Below, piece after piece: positions 42,288 through 51,348 of a stretch of 64,000 nucleotides of DNA; position 1 is the stretch's first letter, and every line of letters starts with the position of its first letter. The notes under the pieces are model-generated. The model had not been told where the DNA came from and made no database searches. It was given only the letters and a program-made list of their open reading frames with translations. Location: contig NZ_CP178861.1 in NCBI RefSeq assembly GCF_047344985.1, forward strand, positions 3,782,001 to 3,846,000. Direction: 5' to 3'. Source of the DNA: Bdellovibrio sp047344985. Its GTDB lineage: Bacteria > Bdellovibrionota > Bdellovibrionia > Bdellovibrionales > Bdellovibrionaceae. Made by a program: the position numbers and the translations under genes.

Positions 42288-43520
42288 ATGGATGTTCAGA
42301 AGATTCTCTCGGCGGTTGCTTGCGTCTTAGTTTTATCATCTTGTGGCAACAAAAAGTCGAGCAGTTCGGTGTTTCCTGAGAATGGAGCCCTGGATTCAAG
42401 CGCTTGCATGGGTCAAGCGATTCAAAACAAATTCATCGTGCAGTGGGAAGATGGAAAATTCACTGTGGAGTCCGCAAAAGACGCTGATGAATTTACGAAA
42501 AAATTTATCGAGCCTAATTTAGAAAACATTCGTTACGTTGAATACGATCGCCATCTGCAAGTTGAAAAAACAGATGAAGTTCGCACGACGGGATTCACCG
42601 ACAGCTGGGGGCAGGATAAAGTTTCTGTTCGCAATGTGTGGGCACAAGGTGTTTACGGACAGAATGTGAAAGTCGCCGTGGTGGATGCTTACGTCGATTA
42701 CACTCATCCTCAGATTGCTCCGCGAATTGCGATCAATACTGGCGAAATTCCTAACAATGGAAAAGACGACGACGGCAATGGTGTTGTTGATGACTACTAT
42801 GGAGCAAGTTTTGTTTCTGTTCCTAGTAACAATCAAACTCCAAGCTCGCACGGGACTCACGTTGCCGGCATTATTGCGGCGGACTCTCGCTATGGTTCTG
42901 TCGAAGGCATGGCTCCGCAGGCGCAAATTATTCCTGCGCAGTTTATTGCCAACGATGGTGGTGGTTCGTTAGGTGATGCGGTTCTTGCACTTCAATACTC
43001 TGCAAGTCGTGGCGCTAAAATCATCAATGCAAGCTGGGGTGGTGCACCTTGTGTCGCTTCACTTCGCAATACATTTCAGGAGTTGCAAAACAAAGGAATC
43101 TTAGTTGTTGTTGCTGCGGGAAATGATGGAAGAGATATCGATGTCTACCCTGAGTTCCCTGCTTCGTTTAATTTTTCAAATCAAATCACAGTGGCCGCTT
43201 CTTCTGTGACCGACTTCATGACTTCATGGTCAAACAGTGGATTTAACTTTGTTCATCTTGCGGCTCCAGGTGAAAGAATTTTGAGTACGGTGCCTGGGAA
43301 CACAACGGCTTACATGGATGGAACGAGTATGGCGGCTCCGTTTGTCACAGGTGCAGCGGCCCTTCTTTGGAGTGCCCGTCCGAACGCAACAGCCACGCAA
43401 ATTAAGCAGGCGATTTTGCAGTCCGTCGATGTGTCCGCAGGACACGAATTTAAAGTAAATACTCGAGGACGACTCAACGTCGATCGGGCTCTTCAAGTCT
43501 TGAAGCAGTTAGTTCCATAA
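42288..43520 (+). CDS. Subtilisin-like serine protease lipoprotein (S8)
   Basis: 410 residues from the ATG at 42288, preceded by GAGGTG. The lipoprotein signal ends at C19 (LVLSSC). The catalytic triad is D133 (VAVVDAYVDYTH), H188 (SSHGTHVAG) and S347 (DGTSMAAP), with the oxyanion asparagine N279 (AAGND). The residues after the Asp are AY rather than the usual [ST]G. A propeptide-like I9 region (about 45-95) precedes the domain. A surface- or periplasm-anchored protease is expected. Confidence 0.93.
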   Translation: MDVQKILSAVACVLVLSSCGNKKSSSSVFPENGALDSSACMGQAIQNKFIVQWEDGKFTVESAKDADEFTKKFIEPNLENIRYVEYDRHLQVEKTDEVRTTGFTDSWGQDKVSVRNVWAQGVYGQNVKVAVVDAYVDYTHPQIAPRIAINTGEIPNNGKDDDGNGVVDDYYGASFVSVPSNNQTPSSHGTHVAGIIAADSRYGSVEGMAPQAQIIPAQFIANDGGGSLGDAVLALQYSASRGAKIINASWGGAPCVASLRNTFQELQNKGILVVVAAGNDGRDIDVYPEFPASFNFSNQITVAASSVTDFMTSWSNSGFNFVHLAAPGERILSTVPGNTTAYMDGTSMAAPFVTGAAALLWSARPNATATQIKQAILQSVDVSAGHEFKVNTRGRLNVDRALQVLKQLVP

Positions 43521-43543
43521 ATTCAATAAGATAGGTCATTTAT

Positions 43544-43570
43544 CGCAGGGCATAATATCTATGCTCTGCG
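43544..43570 (+). terminator. Hairpin after subtilase gene, likely terminator
   Basis: CGCAGGGCAT and ATGCTCTGCG form a 10-bp stem with one G-T pair and a 7-nt loop. The following tract, TCTCTCATTTT, is only moderately T-rich. Confidence 0.5.
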
Positions 43571-43657
43571 TCTCTCATTTTAGATGATTCCTTACATCCT
43601 CGTGATAGATTGGTCCCTTGTTTTTTATAGGGGTCTATCCCTCAAAAAAGGAATCAT

Positions 43658-45226
43658 ATGAGCACAGAAATTTCATCTGGCATTCAAGCTCGTCTTAACG
43701 ATCTTGAAAAAAGAAATGAAGCCGCTATGGCTGGCGGGGGCGCAGCCCGTATTGCAAAACACAAACAAGGCGGACGCTTAACAGCTCGCGAACGCATTGA
43801 TGTCCTGCTTGATCCAGGCAGCTTTGTGGAAATGGATCGTTTTGTCACTCACCGTTGCACAAACTTCGGAATGGATAAAACAGTTGTTCCTGGCGACGGT
43901 GTTATCACTGGTTACGGTCGTATCAACGGCAAACTTGTCTATGTCTCTTCACAAGATTTCACCGTGATCGGTGGATCTATGTCTCGCACGCAAGCTAACA
44001 AAATTTGCAAAGTCATGGATTTGTCGATGAAGAACGGGGCTCCGTTTATTTCTATCAACGACTCTGGTGGCGCGCGCATCCAAGAAGGTATCGAGTCTCT
44101 TGGAGGTTACGCTGATATTTTCACTCGCAACACGATGGCTTCAGGCTTGGTTCCACAAATCACAGCGATCATGGGCCCATGTGCGGGTGGCGCGGTTTAC
44201 TCCCCTTCGATCACTGACTTTGTATTCATGGTTAAGAACACAAGCTACATGTTTGTAACGGGACCTGATGTTATTAAAACAGTGACTCATGAAGAAGTAA
44301 CAAAAGAAGAATTGGGTGGAGCAACAACTCACTCTGCAAAATCAGGTGTCGCTCACTTCGCTGCTGAAGATGACAAGCACTGCTTGCTTTTGATTCGCGA
44401 GTTGATGAACTTCCTTCCTTCGAACAATTTGGACGATGCTCCTGTTCTTCCGACAAACGATCGCCCAGATCGCGTAACGGAAGCGTTGAACACATTGATT
44501 CCTGAAAATCCTAAGAAACCTTACGACATGCTTTCTGTGATCACAGAGTGCGTAGATGAAGGTTACTTCTTGGAAGTTCACAAACACTTCGCACAAAACG
44601 TGATCGTTGGTTTTGCACGCTTTAACGGCCGCCCTGTGGGTATCGTTGCCAACCAACCGCAAGTTTTGGCGGGTTGCTTAAACATCGAAGCTTCTCGTAA
44701 AGCAGCACGCTTTATCCGCTTCTGTGATGCTTTCAACATTCCTATTGTTTCTTTCGTCGACGTTCCTGGTTTCTTGCCTGGTAAAGATCAAGAGTGGAAC
44801 GGCATCATCACTCATGGCGCCAAGTTGTTGTATGCCTACGCTGAAGCAACAGTTCCTAAGATCACTGTGATCACTCGTAAAGCTTACGGTGGTGCTTACA
44901 TCGTGATGGGTTCTAAGTTGTTACGCTCTGACGTGAACTTGGCTTACCCTTCTGCGGAAATCGCCGTGATGGGTGCTGAAGGTGCTGTCAGCATCATCAG
45001 CCGCGAAGAGATCAGCAAAGCAAAAGATCCTGCTGCGGAAAAAGCTCGTTTGACGGCTGAGTACGAAGCGAAATTCAGCAACCCATACGTGTCTGCTGAA
45101 CTTGGCTACACAGATGAAGTGATCGATCCTGCGATGACTCGCAAACGCATCATTGATTCTTTGGAAATGCTTAAACATAAACGCGATATCACTCCAGCGA
45201 AGAAACACGGAAACATTCCTCTTTAG
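43658..45226 (+). CDS. Acyl-CoA carboxylase, carboxyltransferase subunit
   Basis: 522 residues with both carboxyltransferase halves. Landmarks: HRCTNFGM, the carboxybiotin/CoA pocket ISINDSGGARIQEGIESL, GPCAGGAVYSPSITDF and the C-terminal FVDVPGFLPG. It belongs to the propionyl-CoA/methylcrotonyl-type (PccB-like) group. It adds CO2 to an acyl-CoA from the biotin carrier. The acyl substrate cannot be fixed; propionyl-CoA is the usual choice for this size. Confidence 0.93.
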   Translation: MSTEISSGIQARLNDLEKRNEAAMAGGGAARIAKHKQGGRLTARERIDVLLDPGSFVEMDRFVTHRCTNFGMDKTVVPGDGVITGYGRINGKLVYVSSQDFTVIGGSMSRTQANKICKVMDLSMKNGAPFISINDSGGARIQEGIESLGGYADIFTRNTMASGLVPQITAIMGPCAGGAVYSPSITDFVFMVKNTSYMFVTGPDVIKTVTHEEVTKEELGGATTHSAKSGVAHFAAEDDKHCLLLIRELMNFLPSNNLDDAPVLPTNDRPDRVTEALNTLIPENPKKPYDMLSVITECVDEGYFLEVHKHFAQNVIVGFARFNGRPVGIVANQPQVLAGCLNIEASRKAARFIRFCDAFNIPIVSFVDVPGFLPGKDQEWNGIITHGAKLLYAYAEATVPKITVITRKAYGGAYIVMGSKLLRSDVNLAYPSAEIAVMGAEGAVSIISREEISKAKDPAAEKARLTAEYEAKFSNPYVSAELGYTDEVIDPAMTRKRIIDSLEMLKHKRDITPAKKHGNIPL

Positions 45227-45258
45227 GAAGTGTCTCTGAACTGGAATAAGGAAAGATT

Positions 45259-46761
45259 ATGGCATTATTTAAAAAAATCCTGATCGCAAACCGTGGAGAA
45301 ATCGCCATTCGTGTCACTCGCGCTTGCCGTGAGTTGGGTATCGCGTCTGTGGCGGTTTTCTCTGATGCGGATCGCGACAGTCTTCACGTCTTTTTGGCGG
45401 ACGAGGCCTATCACATTGGGCCTTCTCCTTCTAAAGAGAGCTATTTGAATTATAAAAAAATTATCGAAGTCGCCAAGCAAGCAGGTGTCGACGCTGTTCA
45501 CCCTGGTTACGGTTTTCTTTCTGAGAACACGACATTTGCAAAAGCGCTTGAAGAGGCTGGCATCACGTTCATCGGCCCTACGGTTGCAAACATTGAATCG
45601 ATGGGTGACAAACTTTCTGCAAAAGCTTTGATGAAAAAAGCTGGCGTTCCAACGGTTCCTGGCTCTGACGGTGGCGTTGATACGGTTGAACAGGCTCTTG
45701 CGATTGCGGAAAAAATTGGTCTTCCGGTTATCATCAAAGCCTCTGCCGGTGGTGGTGGTAAAGGGATGCGTGTGGTTCGTAAGATGGACGAGCTTGAAAG
45801 TGCGTTCCGCGCTTGCCGCTCTGAAGGTCAGAACTATTTCGCAGACCCGACTGTTTACATCGAAAAATTCGTCAACGATCCAAAACACATTGAAATTCAA
45901 GTGTTCGGCGATAAGCACGGTAACCATGTTCACTTGTTTGAGCGTGAGTGCTCAGTGCAGCGTCGTCATCAAAAGATCATTGAAGAGTGTCCGTCTCCTT
46001 CTGTGCCTCACGAAGTTCGTTTGCGCATGGGTGAAGCGGCAGTTCGCGCAGCAAAACAAATCAACTATGTTGGCGCAGGAACAATTGAATTTATCTTCGA
46101 TAATGCGACTAAAGAATTCTACTTCATGGAGATGAACACGCGTCTTCAAGTAGAACATCCTATCACTGAAATCGTAACTGGTTATGATTTGGTGAAAGAG
46201 CAAATTTACGTGGCTGCAGGCAAACCTTTGTCTTTCAAACAAGAAGACATCAAACAAAAAGGTCATGCCATCGAAGCTCGTATCTGCGCTGAAGATCCTG
46301 TTACGTACAAACCACATCCTGGTGTGATTCGCGCTTGCCGCCATCCGCAAGGACCATTCATGCGTGTGGACTCTTACGCTTACCCTGGTTACGAAGTTCC
46401 TATCTATTACGATCCAATGATCGCAAAGCTTATCACTTGGGGTGAAACTCGTGAGGAAGCCATTGATAGAATGCAACGTGCATTGTCCGAGTTCGTATTA
46501 ACGGGAATTAAAACCAATATCGTTCTTCATAAAACGATCTTGGATCATCCGAAATTCCGCGACGGATCTTACACGACTCAATTTATCGAGAAGAACTTTG
46601 AAGTTATCGAGCCTCAGCTCTTTAAAGAAGTTGAAGATCCTGTGTTCCTCATTGCTGCCGCTATCACGGCTTACAATGATCGTAAATCCAAAGACGTTCG
46701 CCAGCTCAATCTCACTTCCAATTGGAAGCGTGTGGGCCGCAAACTTCAGTTAAGGACGTAA
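45259..46761 (+). CDS. Acyl-CoA carboxylase, biotin carboxylase subunit
   Basis: 500 residues. The ATP-grasp motifs are complete: KIGLPVIIKASAGGGGKGMR, ECSVQRRHQKIIEE and MNTRLQVEHPITE. It carboxylates biotin with ATP and bicarbonate. It lacks a carrier domain, which is encoded by the next gene 2 nt away. Second gene of a three-gene operon. Confidence 0.95.
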   Translation: MALFKKILIANRGEIAIRVTRACRELGIASVAVFSDADRDSLHVFLADEAYHIGPSPSKESYLNYKKIIEVAKQAGVDAVHPGYGFLSENTTFAKALEEAGITFIGPTVANIESMGDKLSAKALMKKAGVPTVPGSDGGVDTVEQALAIAEKIGLPVIIKASAGGGGKGMRVVRKMDELESAFRACRSEGQNYFADPTVYIEKFVNDPKHIEIQVFGDKHGNHVHLFERECSVQRRHQKIIEECPSPSVPHEVRLRMGEAAVRAAKQINYVGAGTIEFIFDNATKEFYFMEMNTRLQVEHPITEIVTGYDLVKEQIYVAAGKPLSFKQEDIKQKGHAIEARICAEDPVTYKPHPGVIRACRHPQGPFMRVDSYAYPGYEVPIYYDPMIAKLITWGETREEAIDRMQRALSEFVLTGIKTNIVLHKTILDHPKFRDGSYTTQFIEKNFEVIEPQLFKEVEDPVFLIAAAITAYNDRKSKDVRQLNLTSNWKRVGRKLQLRT

Positions 46762-46763
46762 CC

Positions 46764-47291
46764 ATGTACTTTGAAGCAGAACTCAAAGGTAAAAAATTTA
46801 AAGTCGATGTGACCGAGCAAAAAAGCGCTTGGAAAGTGTCTTTGCAAGAAGAAGGTAAAGACTGGGTTCACTACGACATCTCTAAAAACGATTACAAACA
46901 AGCCGAGCAGTACATCAGCTTCTTGTTCGAAGGAAAATCTTATCTGGTCGACGTGATCGGGCAAGATACCGAGTACACGGTTTTCACCCGTAACTCTTTC
47001 CGCGCGATCAAAGTATTCAATGATGAAATGCTTTTGCATGAATCTTTGAAAAAAGGTGGCGGCTTCGGTGGCGATCAGGAATTGAAATCAGGTATGCCTG
47101 GTAAGATTATCGAGATCTTCGCAAAAGAAGGCGAAATCGTGAAAGCCAATAAGCCATTGCTTATTATGGAAGCGATGAAAATGGAAAATGAAATGCGTGC
47201 TTCTCGCGATGTAAAAATCAAAGAGATCAAAGTGAAGCAAGGTGACTCTGTTGAGTCCGGCGCTGTTTTGATTAAGTTTGAAGAGCCGTAA
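46764..47291 (+). CDS. Biotin carboxyl carrier protein subunit
   Basis: 175 residues from the ATG at 46764, with AAGGACG upstream; a longer open frame overlaps the biotin carboxylase and is not used. The biotinylated lysine is K139 in MEAMKMENEM. The N-terminal 95 residues form a separate domain typical of carriers of propionyl-type carboxylases. Last gene of the operon and followed by a strong terminator. Confidence 0.93.
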   Translation: MYFEAELKGKKFKVDVTEQKSAWKVSLQEEGKDWVHYDISKNDYKQAEQYISFLFEGKSYLVDVIGQDTEYTVFTRNSFRAIKVFNDEMLLHESLKKGGGFGGDQELKSGMPGKIIEIFAKEGEIVKANKPLLIMEAMKMENEMRASRDVKIKEIKVKQGDSVESGAVLIKFEEP

Positions 47292-47311
47292 GATTTTTTG
47301 TCCTTAAAAAT

Positions 47312-47345
47312 AAAAAGGCCAAGGTTTTTTCCTTGGCCTTTTTTA
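47312..47345 (+). terminator. Strong bidirectional terminator
   Basis: AAAAAGGCCAAGG (47312-47324), loop TTTTTT and CCTTGGCCTTTTT (47331-47343). It closes the carboxylase operon and the convergent gene. Confidence 0.92.
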
Positions 47346-47363
47346 TTGTCTTTAGAAAGCGAA

Positions 47364-48056
47364 TTAAGGAAATTTCAACTGAGAGCAGCGATTTTTCAAA
47401 AAGGCCGCAAGTCCTTTATCATCGAACTTGAACATCACATCGCCACTGCCGAAATATTTAAACACTTCGGAGTTTCTGACTGCACAAGACTTACCTAAAG
47501 AATCTTTGAACGTCGACTTTCCGTTGGCATTGCTCGTAGGTGAATTACCTACCTTAAATCCGCCGTCCATTAGAAGGCCTTGATAATTTGAAATTTCAAT
47601 GCCGCCGCGATTTCCTGGTTCGACGTAGTCGGCAACCGTAATATTAGCTCTGGAAATACTTTTTAGGCGGGCTTTCTTTGTATCAAAGACGAACTTATCT
47701 CCCGTCACATGCGTGACTTCGAGTTCGCGAGCATTGTCATCCCATTTATATGAAAAAGAATCGTTTACGCGTGGAAACATAAAGAATTCGCGAGCCGCTG
47801 TGGTTTGCGATTCATCACCAGGTCCAAAAGAATTAAACACCATAAAAAGACCTTCTGTCGTCAAAAGGTGATCACGATAGTTTAGCTCTACATAGGCATC
47901 TTGCGGAGTCACAGAAAAGAAGCAAGATTCCGTACTGCTTGACCAGATTTGTTGGATTTGTGTGCCGTCACGACGTTCAACAATGTCCGGGCATTTCGCT
48001 GAATCCACAGCGTGAGCCACTCCGGTCATCATCAAAAGACCAATAAGAAAAGACAT
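47364..48056 (-). CDS. Secreted protein of unknown function
   Basis: 230 residues from the ATG at 48056, where GGAGGGG precedes; the open frame extends upstream without a ribosome site. Signal peptide 1-16 (cut near AHAVDS). Cysteines at the start and end (AKCPDIVE; NRCSQLKF) might pair. No domain recognised. Confidence 0.7.
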   Translation of the reverse strand: MSFLIGLLMMTGVAHAVDSAKCPDIVERRDGTQIQQIWSSSTESCFFSVTPQDAYVELNYRDHLLTTEGLFMVFNSFGPGDESQTTAAREFFMFPRVNDSFSYKWDDNARELEVTHVTGDKFVFDTKKARLKSISRANITVADYVEPGNRGGIEISNYQGLLMDGGFKVGNSPTSNANGKSTFKDSLGKSCAVRNSEVFKYFGSGDVMFKFDDKGLAAFLKNRCSQLKFP

Positions 48057-48165
48057 GAACCCCTCCTTGAGCCAAAGTCTCTGCTTACAAGCTTGGCAGC
48101 ACTGTCGACAATCGGTCAACAGTGTTCCTTAACGACTTCATATTAGAAGGTATTACCTGGACTTA

Positions 48166-48927
48166 TTATTCGCGTTCGTTAACGCGCAGACTTTCTTCAC
48201 GTTTCTTTTCGAAGATACCGACAATAAAGACGCCCGCCTCAAAAAGCAAAAGCATTGGAACCAACATCATGACCATGCTGAGAAGGTCTGGTGGTGTGAT
48301 CACCGCTGCAATCACGGCAATTGTCATTACCGCGTAACGACGGTTCTTTTTTAAAAATCCCTGGCTAACGATGCCAAGCATCCCTAAAACAACAATCACT
48401 AACGGAAGTTCGAAGGCCACGCCAAACATCAGACACATTTGCGTGAAAAAGCCCATGTACTGATCGATAGAGATCATCGGTTTATCGATGTCACCACCAA
48501 ACGTCATCAAGAATTGAAACGCCATTGGCAAAGCGACGTAGTAAGAAAACACAGCGCCTAAAAGAAAAAGCACAGTTCCTGAAATAATAAAGCCCATCGT
48601 GTATTTACGCTCTTTCGCATAAAGACCTGGAGCAATAAATTTCCAAACTTGATAAAGCCAGAATGGACAAGAAAGTAAAATACCGCACACGAAAGCCAAC
48701 TTCAGATGTGCGATGAATTTATCCAGAGGCCCCGTGTAGATCAAACCGCCACCCGGAAGATACGGTGCAATCGGTGCTCTGACGAAATTAAAAATCTTTT
48801 CGCTAAATCCGTAGCAAACACCCGTTGCTAAAACCAAAATGTAAATGCAATTAATCAGACGCTTACGAAGTTCAGCAAGATGGTCATACAAAGACTGAGC
48901 TTTTGAATCGAGTTCTTCACTTCTCAT
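48166..48927 (-). CDS. tatC: Sec-independent translocase subunit TatC
   Basis: 253 residues and six hydrophobic spans. The N-terminal family motif is DHLAELRKRL, and the third-helix region FWLYQVWKFIAPGL is characteristic. With TatB it forms the receptor for folded twin-arginine proteins. It overlaps the TatB-like gene by 4 nt. Confidence 0.96.
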   Translation of the reverse strand: MRSEELDSKAQSLYDHLAELRKRLINCIYILVLATGVCYGFSEKIFNFVRAPIAPYLPGGGLIYTGPLDKFIAHLKLAFVCGILLSCPFWLYQVWKFIAPGLYAKERKYTMGFIISGTVLFLLGAVFSYYVALPMAFQFLMTFGGDIDKPMISIDQYMGFFTQMCLMFGVAFELPLVIVVLGMLGIVSQGFLKKNRRYAVMTIAVIAAVITPPDLLSMVMMLVPMLLLFEAGVFIVGIFEKKREESLRVNERE

Positions 48928-49229
48928 GATGGCTTGTGCTCTTCTTTTTTATCAGCTGCAACTTCCGTCAATTCCATTTGTTGTGGCTCTGACTGCGACG
49001 TTTTTTCTTCCGGATGAGGAATGTGATTTCTTTCCGGTGGAGAATTAAAATCAATGCGGTCGATACGAGCTTGTTGTTTTAGCTCTTCGCCAAGAACGTT
49101 CGTGCTTCTTTTAAGTTCATTGATGAAACGACCGAGTGTTCGAGCCAATTCAGGAAGCTCTTTAGGCCCGATTACGATCAGGGCTAAAATACCGAGGAAA
49201 ATAATTTCTGACATGCCTAAGCCGAACAT
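48924..49229 (-). CDS. tatB: TatA/TatB-family translocase subunit
   Basis: 101 residues: one N-terminal membrane helix (about 6-21), the IGPKELPELARTLGR hinge, an amphipathic helix and an acidic Pro/Glu-rich tail. The Glu-Leu-Pro-rich hinge and the coupling to tatC favour TatB over TatA, although the family boundary is fuzzy. Confidence 0.85.
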   Translation of the reverse strand: MFGLGMSEIIFLGILALIVIGPKELPELARTLGRFINELKRSTNVLGEELKQQARIDRIDFNSPPERNHIPHPEEKTSQSEPQQMELTEVAADKKEEHKPS

Positions 49230-49247
49230 GGCGTCAGCATAGAGGAA

Positions 49248-49883
49248 TCAGCCCTGCTTGCCAAGCTTTACTTGGTCTTGCGGGAGAGTTAAAACCCCCA
49301 TCTCCACCAGCTTTTCGCGAGCCAATTCTGAACCGGTTCTCATATAGCGGTCGTAGAGACGAAGGATGCTCTCGTCGCTTTTAATAAACGAGTGATGACT
49401 GATATAAGTCAAAACATCCACGAAGTCTAAGAAGCGACGGGAGAACGTGTTATAGACTTTGACCATGGTGTCTTCGCGTGTGCAATGAGCCAAAGAGGCA
49501 TAAGCTGCTCCGCCGATCTCCGCATAGTAATCTATGTCGACAATTTTTCGCGACAAGGAGTCACCGAAAAAGCCGCTAATGTAAAGTGTGCGATCCCCGA
49601 GCTTGCGCAGAAGTTCCGTGCGAACAGCGGGCTCTGCGTTTTGAGCAGTCAAATACATCTCTGCGAGTGTTGTGGGATTTTTTTGTCCACTTTCATTGGC
49701 ATACTCGCTCTCAAAAAGATTGCGCGCATCCAAGTAATGTTGAAGAAGATTGACGAGATAATTTTCCACCAAAGGATAGGTTTGAATTTTCCTCTGGGAG
49801 AGTCCTTTTTGAACGAGCTCTTGAAAGAAACCTTCGGGACTTACAAAAAGCTCTACTGATCCGTTCGACGCCTTTTCCCTCAT
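49248..49883 (-). CDS. Conserved-looking cytoplasmic protein upstream of tatBC
   Basis: 211 residues with no signal peptide or membrane segment and an all-helical look (ERISRKI-type helices; VYNTFSRRFLDFVDVLTYISHH). It is 18 nt upstream of tatB, so probably in the same operon. No family recognised; a link with Tat export is only positional. Confidence 0.68.
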   Translation of the reverse strand: MREKASNGSVELFVSPEGFFQELVQKGLSQRKIQTYPLVENYLVNLLQHYLDARNLFESEYANESGQKNPTTLAEMYLTAQNAEPAVRTELLRKLGDRTLYISGFFGDSLSRKIVDIDYYAEIGGAAYASLAHCTREDTMVKVYNTFSRRFLDFVDVLTYISHHSFIKSDESILRLYDRYMRTGSELAREKLVEMGVLTLPQDQVKLGKQG

Positions 49884-49944
49884 ACTTTAAGTTTAACAAA
49901 TCTGAGACGTTTTTCGGTTAATGTTTTTTAGTTCCTGGGCCTAA

Positions 49945-49959
49945 GTCTCATAATGAGAC
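49945..49959. promoter_or_regulatory. 15-bp palindrome upstream of the HExxH gene
   Basis: GTCTCAT A ATGAGAC is a perfect inverted repeat with a one-base centre, 56 nt upstream of the start codon. It could be a dimer-type operator, or with the following TTTTT a short terminator. Confidence 0.35.
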
Positions 49960-50014
49960 GCTTTTTCGAGGTATGCCTTTTGAATTGGTATTTCAGCATT
50001 AGGGAGAGCTTCAA

Positions 50015-51076
50015 ATGAAGGCTTCGCGATTGGCTATTGTTTTGTCATGCTTCGGCGTTTTTTGCGCCTCTTCTGCTTTTGCTCAAAGCCGATGTGAATC
50101 TTTGTTTTCTTCAGAGTATGCACTTCAAGGTCGTGTTGAAGTGGAAAGTACCGCCCTTCAGGGGCCCAAGGCAGAGGACTTTGCGAAAACTCTCTCTGAA
50201 ATTGAGTCTTTGCTTTCGCCTTTAGAAATTCCGAAGCAGTCGACTGTCAGAGTGGGAACCGCGTTTAAGGCTTCAAGTTTTAATGCCGAGAATTTTGAAA
50301 TCTATGTGGGACTGCGCCCAGATTCGATGGGAAAAGTGCATCCTAAAATTAATCAAACAACTTTGGCGCATGAATATGGTCATGCGATTTTTGAACACAA
50401 TTTATTGAAAGATTTGGAGAGCTACAAAGGCATCAAAGAAGACGCTCTCACTCTTGAAAAACGTCTTCAGGAAAAAGTCGAAGAGGCAAAGCAGCTTGCT
50501 TACCGCTCGCAGGTGACCTTTCACAATAAAGAAAAGAAAGCGGAGTTAGAAAACCTTGCTATAGATAAAGCTTATGAAGCCAAGGCCATGTCCGAGAAGC
50601 TTCAGAATATGCGTCGTTATTGGCTGATTCGCAGTGCTCATCACGAACTTTTTGCCGACACAATTGCATTAGTGATGACTCGTGATCCGAAAGCGGTGAG
50701 TGATCTTCTTACTTCGCGAGAAAAAGAGGCGCAGGTGAAAAAGCACTCTTCAAACGACATCAACATGCGTGATTTTACGAATGGAAGACATCATTTGAAT
50801 GAACAACGCTGGGAAAAAGAACAAGTTTTGTTTTCAGGCTTCTTCGGTGATGTTTATTATGCTTTCTTACCCGCGCGTTGGGAACTTTGGAAAATCACAA
50901 AGAATAAAATTAAGAGCGACAATTATAGAAAAGCTCTGCCTTACAAAGTTTTTTCTATCTTAGAAAGAAATCTTTCTGAGTCTTTTGCGAAAGATCCACA
51001 GACTCTTGGCAATGGGTTTAAAGATTTGCAGAAGATGAATCAACAAATCATCGAAGACTTCCGTCGCGAACTTTAA
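50015..51076 (+). CDS. Secreted HExxH metallopeptidase-like protein
   Basis: 353 residues with a signal peptide (cut near AFAQS). The zinc motif is H119-E-Y-G-H123, followed about 85 residues later by AHHELFADTIAL, which could supply the third ligand as in M48-like or related gluzincins. The middle is a long charged coiled-coil stretch. Fold family uncertain. Transcribed alone; repeat copy 2 follows. Confidence 0.72.
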   Translation: MKASRLAIVLSCFGVFCASSAFAQSRCESLFSSEYALQGRVEVESTALQGPKAEDFAKTLSEIESLLSPLEIPKQSTVRVGTAFKASSFNAENFEIYVGLRPDSMGKVHPKINQTTLAHEYGHAIFEHNLLKDLESYKGIKEDALTLEKRLQEKVEEAKQLAYRSQVTFHNKEKKAELENLAIDKAYEAKAMSEKLQNMRRYWLIRSAHHELFADTIALVMTRDPKAVSDLLTSREKEAQVKKHSSNDINMRDFTNGRHHLNEQRWEKEQVLFSGFFGDVYYAFLPARWELWKITKNKIKSDNYRKALPYKVFSILERNLSESFAKDPQTLGNGFKDLQKMNQQIIEDFRREL

Positions 51077-51152
51077 AAAGTATCCAGAACTCAGACACAC
51101 GATCTTCACGTCTTCGTTCTCAATCATTTTCAATAGAATCTCAAATTTGCAG

Positions 51153-51274
51153 AATAAAAAAGCGGCCTCAAAGACCGCTTTCTAAGGTCTAGAATTCCCC
51201 TTAGCCAAGGAGAATTCTTATGAAAAGATACCCAAACAGTACTCTTTTCGTCAGTTTTTGGAATTTCCTAAAGT
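51153..51274 (+). repeat. Repeat element copy 2: three hairpins with buried Shine-Dalgarno
   Basis: AAAGCGG/CCGCTTT (51159-51165, 51175-51181); AGAATTCCCCTT pairing with AAGGAGAATTCT (one mismatch), covering the ribosome site; AGTTTTTGG/CCTAAAGT around AATTT, inside the ORF start. The order, spacing and total length match copy 1 at 22686-22806. It lies between the HExxH gene and the HD-hydrolase gene in the same direction. Confidence 0.7.
51159..51181 (+). terminator. Hairpin 1 of copy 2, probable terminator of the HExxH gene
   Basis: Seven-bp stem AAAGCGG/CCGCTTT with a 9-nt loop. T tail short. Confidence 0.55.
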
Positions 51275-51348
51275 CCTACCCTGAAAAAAACTCCCCAAGT
51301 CTGGACAGGGGGACGTTCTTGATCATAGTATTCGCCTATGACTATTGA
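51220..51348 (+). CDS. Small ORF in repeat copy 2, leader-like
   Basis: 42 residues. The ATG has AAGGAG upstream; the start MKRYPNSTLFVSFWNFLK resembles the small ORF at 22643-22741, after which the two diverge. It ends inside the HD-hydrolase gene, overlapping it by 11 nt in another frame, so translation of one could influence the other. Weak evidence of being a real protein. Confidence 0.4.
   Translation: MKRYPNSTLFVSFWNFLKSYPEKNSPSLDRGTFLIIVFAYDY

Noticed and set aside
45265..45933. 222-codon minus-strand frame opposite the biotin carboxylase gene
   Set aside because: It lies inside a clear ATP-grasp enzyme, and the translation shows no domain or signal.
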